Positions 33,615-42,630 of a stretch of 64,000 bases of DNA are shown here, piece by piece. Positions within the stretch are counted from its first letter, which is position 1. Each line of letters opens with the position of its first letter. A program made the position numbers and the translations under genes. The DNA comes from Alphaproteobacteria bacterium (GTDB lineage Bacteria > Pseudomonadota > Alphaproteobacteria > Acetobacterales > Acetobacteraceae), in assembly GCA_016869715.1 (NCBI GenBank), contig VGDM01000006.1, positions 1-64,000 on the forward strand, written 5' to 3'. The notes below the pieces were generated by a model. It saw nothing but the letters and a program-made list of their open reading frames with translations. It was not told the DNA's origin and ran no database searches.

Positions 33615-34610
33615 TCAAGCAATGGCCGCCCGATAGGCGTCCATCAACCGCTTGCCTTCCTCGCCCGCCTTAGCCACCCATTCATCGGCCTGAGCCGCGC
33701 CAATGCGCGCCAAGCCCTGCATCAGCGCGGGCGTTGGCGTGCCAATCGTCATCCCGCGGCTGCCCAGCATATTCTGCCGTTCGACCGTTTCCATTTCCGA
33801 TGCCTGCCAGCCACGCGCTTCCGCGGCCGCCGCAGCAGCACGAATGGCGCGCTGAGATGCTTCTGGCAGGGCCTGCAAGGCGCGGGTTTGCACAAAAACC
33901 GCATTCTTGGTGCGGGTGAAGCCGATTGGTGTGAAGAATTTGCAGAAATCCCAGGCTTGGACATCAACACCCGTAGCGGCCGAGGTGACCATGGCATTCA
34001 CCACACCGGTTGCGAAGGCTTGCGGCACTTCCGCCTGCTGCACGAGGGTTGGAGTGGCCCCAGCCAGGGTGGCGAAACGGTTGGTCAAAGCATTGAAGGT
34101 ACGCATTTTCATACCGCGAAGAGTTTCGATGCTTTCCACCGGCACATTGGTATAAAGGCCGGATTGCGGCCAGGGCACCATGTAAAGCAGCGTAATGCCT
34201 TGGCGTTGCAGCCGTGCCTCCACATAGGGACGCTGCAATTCCGCCAATTTGCGTGCCTGCGCGGTGGAGGTCACCAGCTGCGGCAGGCTATCCACTTCAA
34301 AGAAGGGGTCTTCATTGCCATAGGCGGACATCAGAATCTCGCCAAGCTGTGCCTGGCCGGTCTGAACGCCGCGCTTGATTTCCGGCATTTTCAGCAAGGA
34401 TGCATTGGAATGCATCTGGATTTGCAGACCACCCGCAACGCCCTGCACTTCCGTAATGAAGTCACGCAAATTCCGCGTATGGAAATTGCCATCCGGATAG
34501 GCGGTGGCCAATTGCCAACGCGTCTGCGCAACGGCCTTGCCGATGAAGGGTGCTGCAAGTGGCAGGCTGGCGGCGCCGAGCAGCATGGCGCGGCGTGAGA
34601 AAAAATCCAT
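33615..34610 (-). CDS. TRAP solute receptor DctP, second of a tandem pair
   Basis: A 331-aa periplasmic receptor. A Tat-like or Sec signal (FFSRRAMLLGAASLPLAAPF) ends near AVAQ. The mature part starts TRWQLATAYPDGNFHTRNLR and includes the DctP segments KRGVQTGQAQLGEILMSAYG and MKMRTFNALTNRFATLAGATP, plus the conserved Arg region. ATG 34610 has AGGAGAGG upstream; the frame runs further 5' into the intergenic region and the neighbouring gene without homology. It is clearly paralogous to the receptor encoded just upstream. Confidence 0.92.
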   Translation of the reverse strand: MDFFSRRAMLLGAASLPLAAPFIGKAVAQTRWQLATAYPDGNFHTRNLRDFITEVQGVAGGLQIQMHSNASLLKMPEIKRGVQTGQAQLGEILMSAYGNEDPFFEVDSLPQLVTSTAQARKLAELQRPYVEARLQRQGITLLYMVPWPQSGLYTNVPVESIETLRGMKMRTFNALTNRFATLAGATPTLVQQAEVPQAFATGVVNAMVTSAATGVDVQAWDFCKFFTPIGFTRTKNAVFVQTRALQALPEASQRAIRAAAAAAEARGWQASEMETVERQNMLGSRGMTIGTPTPALMQGLARIGAAQADEWVAKAGEEGKRLMDAYRAAIA

Positions 34611-34652
34611 GATGAGAGCCTCTCCTGTTATTGCTGGAAGGCTCTGTTTTCC

Positions 34653-34710
34653 CCCTTGCCGCCGGACATGGCAAGGGGCGTCTCGGCGGGGTAAAGCCGT
34701 GCGACGCCCC
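34653..34710 (-). promoter_or_regulatory. Overlapping, mutually exclusive hairpins between the tandem dctP genes
   Basis: On the transcript strand GGGGCGTC (34703-34710) can pair with GACGCCCC (34675-34682). CCCTTGCC (34670-34677) can pair with GGCAAGGG (34653-34660). The two stems share bases around 34675-34677, so only one can form. Neither is followed by a T-run. They may set different expression of the two receptors, or stabilise the upstream mRNA. Confidence 0.4.
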
Positions 34711-34728
34711 GATTTGCCTGATTTATGT

Positions 34729-35715
34729 TCAGGCGCTCGCGCGATAGGCTTCCAGAAGCTTCTTGCCATCCTCACCGGCGCGCTGGACCCATTCATCGGC
34801 CATGGTACGGCCAACACGGGCCAAATCCCCAAGCAGCCTTGGCGTTGGCTGCATGACGCGCATGCCGCGCTGGCCAAGTGTCGCCTCGGTTTCCATGGCT
34901 GCCGCTTCAGAGATTTCATAACCACGCTTCTCCGCCACTGCCGCTACCGCACGGATCATTTGCTGCTGCGGTTGGGACAGGCCCTGCAATGCGCGGCTGG
35001 AGATGAAGACCGCATTCTTGGTCATGGAAAAGCCGAGCGGCGTGAAGACCTTGGCGTAGTCCCAAGATTGCGTATCTACACCCGTGGCGGCCGAGGTGAC
35101 TTGCGCCTGCACCACGCCGGTAGCGAAGGCCTGCGCCAATTCCGCCGCCTGCACCAGGGTCGGCTGCGCGCCAATCAATTGCGCGAAGCGATTGGTCATG
35201 GGGCTGAAGGTGCGGAAGCGCTGACCGCGCAATTGCTCCAATGAGGTCACGGGTTCCTGCGAATAGAGCCCCGCTGGCGGCCAGGGCACCATATAAAGCA
35301 GGCTCAGCCCCTGGCGGGCAAAGCGCGCTTCAATGAAGGGACGCTGCAAATCGGCAAGGCGCTTGGCCTGAGCGTAATTCACCACCAACTGGGGCAGCGC
35401 ATCAGCATCAAACAGCGGGTCCTCATTGGCATAGGCGGTCAGCAGAAGCTCACCCACCTGCACCTGCCCGGTCTGCACGCCGCGCTTGATTTCCGGCATT
35501 TTCAACAGCGCGCCATTGCTGTGCAATTGCACGGCCAATTGGCCATTGCTGCCCTTCTGAATATCCTCGATGAAGGAGCGGACATTGCGCGTGTGGAAAT
35601 TGCCGTCCGAATAGGGGGTGGCCATTTGCCAGCGCGTCTGGGCTTGACCCAGGCTGGGGGCAAGGGCGGCAAGGCCGGCGGCGCCTGCAAGGAAATCACG
35701 GCGATGAAGCTTCAT
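34729..35715 (-). CDS. TRAP solute receptor DctP, first of a tandem pair
   Basis: A 328-aa periplasmic receptor with a signal peptide (FLAGAAGLAALAPSLGQA). It opens TRWQMATPYSDGNFHTRNVR, with KRGVQTGQVQVGELLLTAYAN and QRFRTFSPMTNRFAQLIGAQP further on. It aligns with the downstream dctP along its full length without obvious gaps, so the pair arose by tandem duplication. It is the first gene of the TRAP operon dctP-dctP-dctQ-dctM. The ligand is unknown. Confidence 0.92.
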   Translation of the reverse strand: MKLHRRDFLAGAAGLAALAPSLGQAQTRWQMATPYSDGNFHTRNVRSFIEDIQKGSNGQLAVQLHSNGALLKMPEIKRGVQTGQVQVGELLLTAYANEDPLFDADALPQLVVNYAQAKRLADLQRPFIEARFARQGLSLLYMVPWPPAGLYSQEPVTSLEQLRGQRFRTFSPMTNRFAQLIGAQPTLVQAAELAQAFATGVVQAQVTSAATGVDTQSWDYAKVFTPLGFSMTKNAVFISSRALQGLSQPQQQMIRAVAAVAEKRGYEISEAAAMETEATLGQRGMRVMQPTPRLLGDLARVGRTMADEWVQRAGEDGKKLLEAYRASA

Positions 35716-35759
35716 AGGGGTTCTTCCTTCTTCTGCCCGGCCCCGCCCCCGCCCTGCTT

Positions 35760-36026
35760 TTAAAGCGGGTAATCGCGCGCCGGAACCACCCCAGAATGCG
35801 TCAGAAACTGGCGAATTGCCACTACCTCATCCCTGGAAAGGCTGTGCTGGCTCTTGTGGAAGGCATGCGCCTGCCCATTCAGCTTCACCGCCAAGCGCGC
35901 TGAGCCATTATAGGAGACCTCGCCTCCGAACTCCTCAAACACTGGCTCAACCTCCTTGGGGTCAATATTGGCGCCGGCGGGATGGGCGAAGATGGCGTGC
36001 AATACCTTGCGATGACGATGATTCAT
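35760..36026 (-). CDS. HicA-like small protein (no HicB partner)
   Basis: An 88-aa protein beginning MNHRHRKVLHAIFAHPAGAN, with an alpha-beta-beta-beta-alpha layout and AFHKSQHSLSRDEVVAIRQF near the end. This resembles the HicA-like family of small double-stranded-RNA-binding-fold proteins, in which a His is catalytic in true toxins. No HicB antitoxin gene flanks it, so it is probably not an active toxin-antitoxin pair. AGAGGGA precedes ATG 36026. Confidence 0.65.
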   Translation of the reverse strand: MNHRHRKVLHAIFAHPAGANIDPKEVEPVFEEFGGEVSYNGSARLAVKLNGQAHAFHKSQHSLSRDEVVAIRQFLTHSGVVPARDYPL

Positions 36027-36097
36027 GATGGGGTCCCTCTATTACGGGTTTGACCACCCCATCCTGCCGCACCATCAGGCAAATGCCTTGATCATGA

Positions 36098-37858
36098 TCA
36101 TGCGCTGGCGGAACCCGTCAGCTGGGTGCGCACCAGCTCCGCAAAATGCCCTCCTTGCGCCACCAATTCCTTGAAGCCGCCGCGTTCGGCGATCTGCCCG
36201 CCGGCGAATACCAGAATCTCATCCGCATCACGCACGGTCGAAAGCCGGTGTGCGATGATGAAGGTGGTGCGGCCCGCCATAAGCGCGGCCAGGGCCTTCT
36301 GCACCCGGGCTTCGGTCGCGGCATCAAGCGCGCTGGTTGCCTCATCCAAAATCAGCACGGGTGGGTCTTTCAGCAGCGCGCGCGCAATCGCAAGCCGCTG
36401 GCGCTGCCCGCCGGAAAGGGAGCTCCCGCGTTCGCCGATAATGGTGTCATAGCCATGGGGCTGGCGGTGAATGAAATCATGCGCTTCCGCGAGCCTGCAG
36501 GCCTGTGCCAATTCTTCCTGCGTGGCGTTCGGGCGGCCCACCATCACGTTTTCGCGAATGGTGCGGTTGAATAGCATGCTTTCCTGGAACACCACGCCGA
36601 TATTCCGACGCAGGCTTTCCAGCGAAATATCGCGCAAATCATGTCCATCCAGGGTGACGCGCCCTTCCTTTGGGTCCCATAGCCGCTGCAACAGCGCCAT
36701 GGCGGTGGATTTGCCCGCCCCGGTTGGCCCCACCAGCGCAATAGTCTTTCCGGGGGCGGCTGCGAAATTCACATGGCTGAAAATCATCGGTCCGCCAGGA
36801 TAGGCGAAGGCCACGTCTTCAAAGGCGACCTCACCCTTCGCGCGCGGGATATCCAGGGCATTGGGCTTTTCCGGCACTGTGGTGCGCGCATCCAAGACCG
36901 CAAAAAGCTCAGACAATGAAGGCATGAGCAGCACAAGGCGGGATGCAAACCCCACCGCGCCTTCCAGCTTGCCGATCAGCATGGTGGCGAAGCCCATGAA
37001 GGATACGATCTCCCCCACCGTTGCTTGCCCGCGCAGATGCAGCCAGGTGCCCAAAACAAAAATCATGATGATGCAAATGGTGGAGGCAGCCGAGGTCATG
37101 ACCGACACCACCGCCCACCAATTCAGCACGGGGAATTGATGCGTGATCACCAGCCGGATGATGTCGCTGAAAAGCCGTGCCTCACTGGAAAGGCGTGTAA
37201 AGGATTGCACCACCATCACGTTGGAAAGCGCATCCTGGGCGTTGCCGGCAAGCTGTGTGTGCAAGGCTTCCACCTGCCGCTGCGCGTTTTCCGTGCGGCG
37301 AATGACAAAGGCGGCGAGGCTACCGAAAATCACCACCAGGCCAATCAGCAAAAGCCCGAGCCGCCAATTCAGAATAAGCGTGAGCGGTAGCAGCACAATG
37401 GCGGAAATAAAGGTGGTCAGATGCTCACGGAAAAAGGAAAGCCAAAGCCCGAACAGATTATCGGCCCCGACCAGCATGACCTTCATCAGCCGGCCCGATT
37501 GCGTATCCCCATGGAAGGATAGCGGCAGGGATAGCACATGCTGGAAATAATCATGCATGACCTTGAGGCGATTGCGATGCGCCATGCGGTCCGCAAAAAG
37601 CGCCACCGTGACATTGGCGCCAATGGCTAAAAGCCCAATGGCCGCCCAGAGAATCAAAAGCGAAAGCGCTTCCACCCAAACCGCCGATTCTTGCATGCGA
37701 TCCGAACGAGCGAGCAGATCAATAACCCGCCCGAACAACACCGGTTCCAGGAATTGCAGCCCGGCAATGGCAAGCGCCGCCAAGGCAAGCCCCATCGCGA
37801 CAGCGCGATCCGCGGCCAACAGCCTGAGCACCCTTCGGTAAAGCAGCAGAAACTCCAA
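36098..37858 (-). CDS. ABC exporter, glucan/NdvA-type (permease-ATPase fusion)
   Basis: A 586-aa half-transporter: six membrane helices in residues 1-300 and a C-terminal ATPase. The ATPase has Walker A GPTGAGKST, Q-loop FQESMLFNRTIRENV, signature SLSGGQRQR, Walker B VLILDEATSALD and the switch His in IAHRLST. The N-terminal FLLLYRRVLRLLAADRAVA and the LPLSFHGDTQSGRLMKVML segment resemble NdvA/ChvA proteins, which export cyclic beta-1,2-glucan. No glucan synthase gene is nearby, so the substrate remains tentative. It starts at TTG 37858 with GGAG upstream. Confidence 0.88.
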   Translation of the reverse strand: MEFLLLYRRVLRLLAADRAVAMGLALAALAIAGLQFLEPVLFGRVIDLLARSDRMQESAVWVEALSLLILWAAIGLLAIGANVTVALFADRMAHRNRLKVMHDYFQHVLSLPLSFHGDTQSGRLMKVMLVGADNLFGLWLSFFREHLTTFISAIVLLPLTLILNWRLGLLLIGLVVIFGSLAAFVIRRTENAQRQVEALHTQLAGNAQDALSNVMVVQSFTRLSSEARLFSDIIRLVITHQFPVLNWWAVVSVMTSAASTICIIMIFVLGTWLHLRGQATVGEIVSFMGFATMLIGKLEGAVGFASRLVLLMPSLSELFAVLDARTTVPEKPNALDIPRAKGEVAFEDVAFAYPGGPMIFSHVNFAAAPGKTIALVGPTGAGKSTAMALLQRLWDPKEGRVTLDGHDLRDISLESLRRNIGVVFQESMLFNRTIRENVMVGRPNATQEELAQACRLAEAHDFIHRQPHGYDTIIGERGSSLSGGQRQRLAIARALLKDPPVLILDEATSALDAATEARVQKALAALMAGRTTFIIAHRLSTVRDADEILVFAGGQIAERGGFKELVAQGGHFAELVRTQLTGSASA

Positions 37859-37991
37859 GGCCCCGTTGCTCCTATTTCTAAGTTATCATAGGGGGCGAAT
37901 CGAAGAAGCCAAAACCGGGCCGCAACCGGGTTGATCTGGCAGGGTTCACAGGCCACCTTCCCGGGTAATCAAACCACTGAGAGGCAATTTC

Positions 37992-38978
37992 ATGATTACC
38001 CGCCGCAGCCTAAGCGCCTTGGCCCTTGGCGCTGTCCTGCCCATGCCCGCCTTGGCGCAGGGCCTGTCCAACCGACCCATCCGCCTGGTCATCCCTTTCA
38101 CCCCCGCCGGCACCACGGATCTGGTCGGGCGGCTGACGGCCGAGCGTCTTTCCGCCCGGCTTGGTCAGCAGGTGGTGGTGGATAATCGCCCCGGCGCTTC
38201 GGGCAATGTCGGCAGTGAATTCGTCGCGCGCTCAGAACCGGATGGCCACACGCTGCTGCTGACCACCATCGGCACTGGGGCAATCAATTACGCCGTTTTC
38301 GGTAATCGCATGCCCTTTAAGCCGGAGGATTTGGCAGCGGTCGGCCTGATGTGCCGCGTGCCGAATGTGCTGATGGCGGCCAATCGCATGCCCATTCGCA
38401 CGCTGGCCGATATGACCCGTGAGGCGAAGGCCAAGCCCGGTGGGCTGAATTACGGCACGGCGGGCATCGCCACTTCACCCCATGTGGTGATTGAGCAGAT
38501 TCGCCTCGCCCAAGGGATTCAGATCACCCATGTGCCCTTCCGCGGCTCCGCCCCCATGCTGACCGAAATGGTCGCGGAACGGATTGAACTTGGCATGGAC
38601 AATATCCCCTCCGCACTCGCTTTCATTCGTGATGGGAAGATCCGCGCCATTGGCGTAACCGGTGCGCAGCGTAGCGCCGTGCTGCCCGATGTGCCGACCA
38701 TTGCCGAACAAGGCATGCCGGGTTTTGAAGCGACCGCCTGGTTTGGCGTGCTGGCGCCAAGCGCGACGCCCGCCCCGGTGATTGCGCGGCTTGGTGCAGA
38801 ACTGGATGCGATCGGCAAGGATGCCGATTTCCGTGCCCGCATCGCGGCATTCGGCGCTGATCCGCCGCGGCTCACGCCCGATGGTGGCTCGAGCCCGGAA
38901 AGCTTCGCCGCCTTCATGCGGACCGAAGTGACGCGCTGGGCCGATGTGGTACGCCAAGCCGATATTCGTGTGGAATAA
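37992..38978 (+). CDS. Bug/TctC family receptor (3 of 6), first of a tandem pair
   Basis: A 328-aa receptor with a signal peptide cut near PALAQ. Bug hallmarks: NRPIRLVIPFTPAGTTDLVG, VVDNRPGASGNVGSE, PDGHTLLLTTIGT and LNYGTAGIATSPHVV. GAGAGG precedes ATG 37992. The next gene, 10 bases on, encodes a close paralogue that shares the TTD motif and the layout throughout. No permease genes accompany them. Confidence 0.92.
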   Translation: MITRRSLSALALGAVLPMPALAQGLSNRPIRLVIPFTPAGTTDLVGRLTAERLSARLGQQVVVDNRPGASGNVGSEFVARSEPDGHTLLLTTIGTGAINYAVFGNRMPFKPEDLAAVGLMCRVPNVLMAANRMPIRTLADMTREAKAKPGGLNYGTAGIATSPHVVIEQIRLAQGIQITHVPFRGSAPMLTEMVAERIELGMDNIPSALAFIRDGKIRAIGVTGAQRSAVLPDVPTIAEQGMPGFEATAWFGVLAPSATPAPVIARLGAELDAIGKDADFRARIAAFGADPPRLTPDGGSSPESFAAFMRTEVTRWADVVRQADIRVE

Positions 38979-38988
38979 GGAGCAGAAC

Positions 38989-39996
38989 ATGATCAAAAAC
39001 AACGCCTTGCTGGGCCGCCGTATCATTCTTGCCGGCATGGCCGGTGCGCTGGCCGCCCCCAGCATCGCTCGCGCCCAAGCCTTTCCGACACGGCCCTTGC
39101 GGCTTGTGGTTCCCTTCCCGCCCGCAGGGACCACGGATATTGCCGGCCGCATCCTGGCCGAACGACTTTCGGCGCGGATCGGCCAGCCGGTGATTGTCGA
39201 AAACCGCGCTGGTGCCACAGGAAATCTGGGTGCTGAAATGGTCGCGCGGTCGGAGCCTGATGGCTACACGCTGCTGATGTGCACCATTTCCACGGCTGCG
39301 ATCAATTACTCGCTTTGGGGCCCGCGCATGACGACGAAGCCCGAGGATTTGGCCGCCGTTGGGCTCGTCATCCGTGTGCCGAATGTTGTTTTCGTCTCCG
39401 CCAATTCGCCTTATCGGACCGTGAGTGATCTGGTTGCAGGTGCCAAGGCCAATCCCGGCAAGTTAAATTACGGGAGTAGCGGGTCAGGTGGGTCACCCCA
39501 CATGACCATGGAAATGTTCAAGCTGCGCAGCGGCACGGATATCACCCATGTGCCTTTCCGCGGTGCAGGGCCGATGCTTGTTGAAATCTTGGCCGGAAGG
39601 CTGGATGCGGGCTGCGACAACATGCCAAGCTGTATCGGACATATCCGCGATGGCAGGCTCATGGCTTTGGCGGTTACCAGCAACGCGCGCGCATCGGCGC
39701 TGCCGGATATCCCGACCCTGGCCGAAGCCGGTATTCGCGATTTTGAAGCGACAGCCTGGTTCGGCGTGCAGGCGCCATCGCGCACCCCGCGCCCGATCAT
39801 TGAACGGCTGGGCGCGGAGATTGATGTGATCACGCGCGACCCTGGCTATATTGCGCGTATTGCGGAACTGGGTGGCGCGCAACCCGCGCTGACGCCGGCC
39901 GGCGGCACCAACCCCGAGACCTTTGAGGCCTTCATCCGGAGCGAGATTGCCAAATGGGCCGAGGTGGTGCGGGTTTCCGGCGCGAAGATTGATTGA
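38989..39996 (+). CDS. Bug/TctC family receptor (4 of 6), second of a tandem pair
   Basis: A 335-aa receptor with a signal peptide ending near SIARAQ. Motifs: FPTRPLRLVVPFPPAGTTDI, VENRAGATGNLGAEM, PDGYTLLMCTIST, and LNYGSSGSGGSPHMTME. AAGGAG lies about 6 bases before ATG 38989; an upstream start at 38944 would overlap the previous gene and has no homology. It resembles its upstream neighbour along the entire length, pointing to tandem duplication and divergence. Confidence 0.93.
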   Translation: MIKNNALLGRRIILAGMAGALAAPSIARAQAFPTRPLRLVVPFPPAGTTDIAGRILAERLSARIGQPVIVENRAGATGNLGAEMVARSEPDGYTLLMCTISTAAINYSLWGPRMTTKPEDLAAVGLVIRVPNVVFVSANSPYRTVSDLVAGAKANPGKLNYGSSGSGGSPHMTMEMFKLRSGTDITHVPFRGAGPMLVEILAGRLDAGCDNMPSCIGHIRDGRLMALAVTSNARASALPDIPTLAEAGIRDFEATAWFGVQAPSRTPRPIIERLGAEIDVITRDPGYIARIAELGGAQPALTPAGGTNPETFEAFIRSEIAKWAEVVRVSGAKID

Positions 39997-40067
39997 TCGC
40001 GCTGCGACGCTTGCGCTGCGTTCGGGCTTGTATCTAGACTTGCATTTCTAACAGGGAGCAAATCGAG

Positions 40068-41615
40068 ATGAAGATCAGCAGACGAGGCCTTGGGCAGGGT
40101 GTGGCCGCTGCCGCTGGCGGCTTGGCTTTAACCGGCATTGTCGCTGGGCCGGTGATGGCGCAGCGCAGCGCCAATACGCTGCGCGTCGCCTTCCGCGACG
40201 CCGTGCCGAATATTGATCCCTATTTCAACAGCCAGCGCACCGGCATCATCATCGGGCACCAAGCCATGGATGGTCTGGTGCATCGCGACCCGGAGACCTT
40301 CCGCAATGTGCCCGCGCTTGCGACCGAATGGGCATGGCAGGGCAATACGGCGATTGATTTCAAGATCAGGCCCGGCGTGAAGTTTCATGACGGAAGCGAT
40401 TTTGGGCCAGATGACGTTGTCTATACGATGAACGGCATTGCCGAATTGGGCGGGCGGCTTTCAACGCCTGGGAATTATTCCTGGATCGAGGGCGCCGAAA
40501 AGCTCGATGCCAATACGGTGCGCATCAAAATGAAGCGCCCGAACCCCGCTGCGCTGGATTACCTGGCGATGGTGACGCCGATCTGGCCCAAGGTTTACCG
40601 CGAACGCGTGGGTCCTGATGGTTTTTCGCGCATGCCGATCAGCACCGGCCCGTATCGTTTCACCAAGGTGGATGTCTCAAACGGCGTGGAATACGAACGC
40701 TTCGACGGCTATTACCAAGGTGGCCCCAAGGGGCAGCCTGCCATTCAGCGGATCACCGCGCGCTATCTTTCAGATGCCGCCACTGAATTGACCGAGCTTC
40801 TGGCGCAGCGGGTGGACTGGATCTGGAACATGAATCCAGACAATATCACCAATGTGAATCGCTTGCCCTTCCTGCAGGCTGTGCAGCAGGAATCCATGCG
40901 CATTGGCTACATTGGCATGGATGCGGCCGGACGGACGGGCGCTGGCAACCCCATGACGCAACTCAAGGTTCGTCAGGCAATTTTCCATGCCATTGACCGT
41001 CAATCCCTGGCCGACAAGCTGGTGACCGGCGGTTCGCGCGTGCCGCCTGCGCCCTGCTACCCATCGCAATTCGGCTGCAATGGCGATGTCGCTACGCAGT
41101 ATGAATACAGCCCTGCCAAGGCGCGGCAATTGCTAGCCGAAGCCGGCTTTGCGAACGGGTTTGACGTGGAGCTCACTTCCTATGTCCAGCCGCGGCAATG
41201 GTCGGAAGCGGTGCAGAACTACCTGCAAGCGGTCGGCATTCGTGCGCGGCTTAATCTAATGCAGGTGGCGGCGCAGATCCAACGCTCACAGCGCGGTGAA
41301 TTGACACTCGCGATGGGGAGCTGGGGCAGCTTTTCGATCAATGACGTCTCGGCCTTCCTGCCGCAATGGTTCGCCGGCGGGAATGAGGATTACGCGCGCG
41401 ATCAGCAGGTGATTGACCTGGTGAATGCGGGCGGCAGTTCCGCTGATGAGGCGGTGCGCAAGCGCGCCTATGATGCAGCGATCAAACGCATCACGGAACA
41501 AGCCTATTTCGTGCCGCTGCACACTTACGTGAGTACCTATGCCTTTCAGCGGCAATTGGAATTCAAGACCTATGCTGATGAATTGCCGCGTTTCTATTTG
41601 GCAAAGTGGAAGTAA
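40068..41615 (+). CDS. ABC peptide-type substrate-binding protein (SBP family 5, DppA-like)
   Basis: A 515-aa exported binding protein with a Tat-like signal (SRRGLGQGVAAAAGGLAL). Family 5 segments are NTLRVAFRDAVPNIDPYFNS, GNTAIDFKIRPGVKFHDGSDFGPDDVVYT, and the VRQAIFHAIDRQSLADKLV region. Such proteins deliver di- or oligopeptides, glutathione or similar ligands to Dpp/Gsi transporters. The matching permease and ATPase genes are convergent, 61 bases downstream on the other strand, so it probably serves them from its own transcript. Confidence 0.92.
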   Translation: MKISRRGLGQGVAAAAGGLALTGIVAGPVMAQRSANTLRVAFRDAVPNIDPYFNSQRTGIIIGHQAMDGLVHRDPETFRNVPALATEWAWQGNTAIDFKIRPGVKFHDGSDFGPDDVVYTMNGIAELGGRLSTPGNYSWIEGAEKLDANTVRIKMKRPNPAALDYLAMVTPIWPKVYRERVGPDGFSRMPISTGPYRFTKVDVSNGVEYERFDGYYQGGPKGQPAIQRITARYLSDAATELTELLAQRVDWIWNMNPDNITNVNRLPFLQAVQQESMRIGYIGMDAAGRTGAGNPMTQLKVRQAIFHAIDRQSLADKLVTGGSRVPPAPCYPSQFGCNGDVATQYEYSPAKARQLLAEAGFANGFDVELTSYVQPRQWSEAVQNYLQAVGIRARLNLMQVAAQIQRSQRGELTLAMGSWGSFSINDVSAFLPQWFAGGNEDYARDQQVIDLVNAGGSSADEAVRKRAYDAAIKRITEQAYFVPLHTYVSTYAFQRQLEFKTYADELPRFYLAKWK

Positions 41616-41676
41616 GGGGAAGCGCTTTCCGCAAAGCCCCGCTCAGTCATGCCAGGCTTGGTTTTGTTGCTTTTGT

Positions 41677-42630
41677 TTAACCCGCCAAATGGCATTCCAC
41701 CAGCCCATCTTCCAGGCTGGTAATGCGCGGTCCGGTCGCAGCGCATGGCGCGAAGCAGGCCGGGCAGCGTGGATGAAAGCGGCAGCCCGGCGGGATGTTC
41801 GCGGGATCGGGCATGATATCGCCCAGACCGACATCCGGCACGCCAAGCCCGGGTTCGGGGGTCAGCACACTTCCCAATAGCGCCCGCGTATAGGGGTGGC
41901 GCGGGTCACGGAACAGCGCCTCACTCTCGCGTTTTTCCACGATGCGGCCCAGATACATGACCGCGACCTCGCTCGCGACATGTTCAACTACTGCAAGATT
42001 ATGGCTGATGAATATATAGGTCAGCCCAAGATCACGTCGCAATTCCGCCAATAGATTGAGGATTTGCGCCTGCACCGAAACATCCAAGGCGCTGGTCGGT
42101 TCATCACAAACAACAATGCGCGGGCGCAGCACCAGGGCGCGCGCAATTGCGACACGTTGGCGCTGGCCGCCGGATAGCTGCGATGGAAAACGCGTACCCT
42201 GTTCGGTGGAAAGCCCGACGCGCTCCAGGCTTTCAGCCACGCGACGACCAATTTCCGATGTTGTGACATTGCCCTGCGCCACTAGCGGCATGGCGATGAT
42301 ATCGCGCACCCTCCGGCGCGGATTGAGCGAGGAAAACGGGTCCTGAAACACCGGCTGGATCAGTCTGGCGCGCGCGAGGCGATCCATGCCTACCAGCCGC
42401 TTGCCATCCACCAAAACCTCACCGCCGCTTGGCTCCAAAAGGCCAAGGATCATGCGCGCGAGTGTTGTCTTGCCGCAGCCGCTTTCGCCGACCACGCCAA
42501 GCACGCTGCCGGCGGGGACGGAAAAGCTCACATCATCAACGGCCACCACGCGGCGCGGCGGCGCGAAAAGCCCCTGGCTTGCACGGAATTCGCGCCTCAG
42601 GCCCCACACTTCAATGGCGGGCGTGCTCAT
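41677..42630 (-). CDS. Peptide ABC transporter ATP-binding protein (DppF/GsiA-like)
   Basis: A 317-aa ATPase: Walker A GESGCGKTT, signature [17 protein letters not shown], Walker B IVVCDEPTSALD, switch His in FISHNLAVVEH, and the Opp/Dpp C-terminal oligopeptide domain with PPGCRFHPRCPACFAPC. I chose ATG 42630, which overlaps the upstream ATPase stop as ATGA; a frame from 42657 adds 9 residues within that gene. It is the last gene of the Bug-GGT-dppBCDF-type operon. Confidence 0.93.
   Translation of the reverse strand: MSTPAIEVWGLRREFRASQGLFAPPRRVVAVDDVSFSVPAGSVLGVVGESGCGKTTLARMILGLLEPSGGEVLVDGKRLVGMDRLARARLIQPVFQDPFSSLNPRRRVRDIIAMPLVAQGNVTTSEIGRRVAESLERVGLSTEQGTRFPSQLSGGQRQRVAIARALVLRPRIVVCDEPTSALDVSVQAQILNLLAELRRDLGLTYIFISHNLAVVEHVASEVAVMYLGRIVEKRESEALFRDPRHPYTRALLGSVLTPEPGLGVPDVGLGDIMPDPANIPPGCRFHPRCPACFAPCAATGPRITSLEDGLVECHLAG

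Noticed and set aside
33453-34598. Plus-strand frame of 381 codons over the second tandem dctP
   Set aside because: Antisense shadow; His- and Gln-rich with no domain signature.
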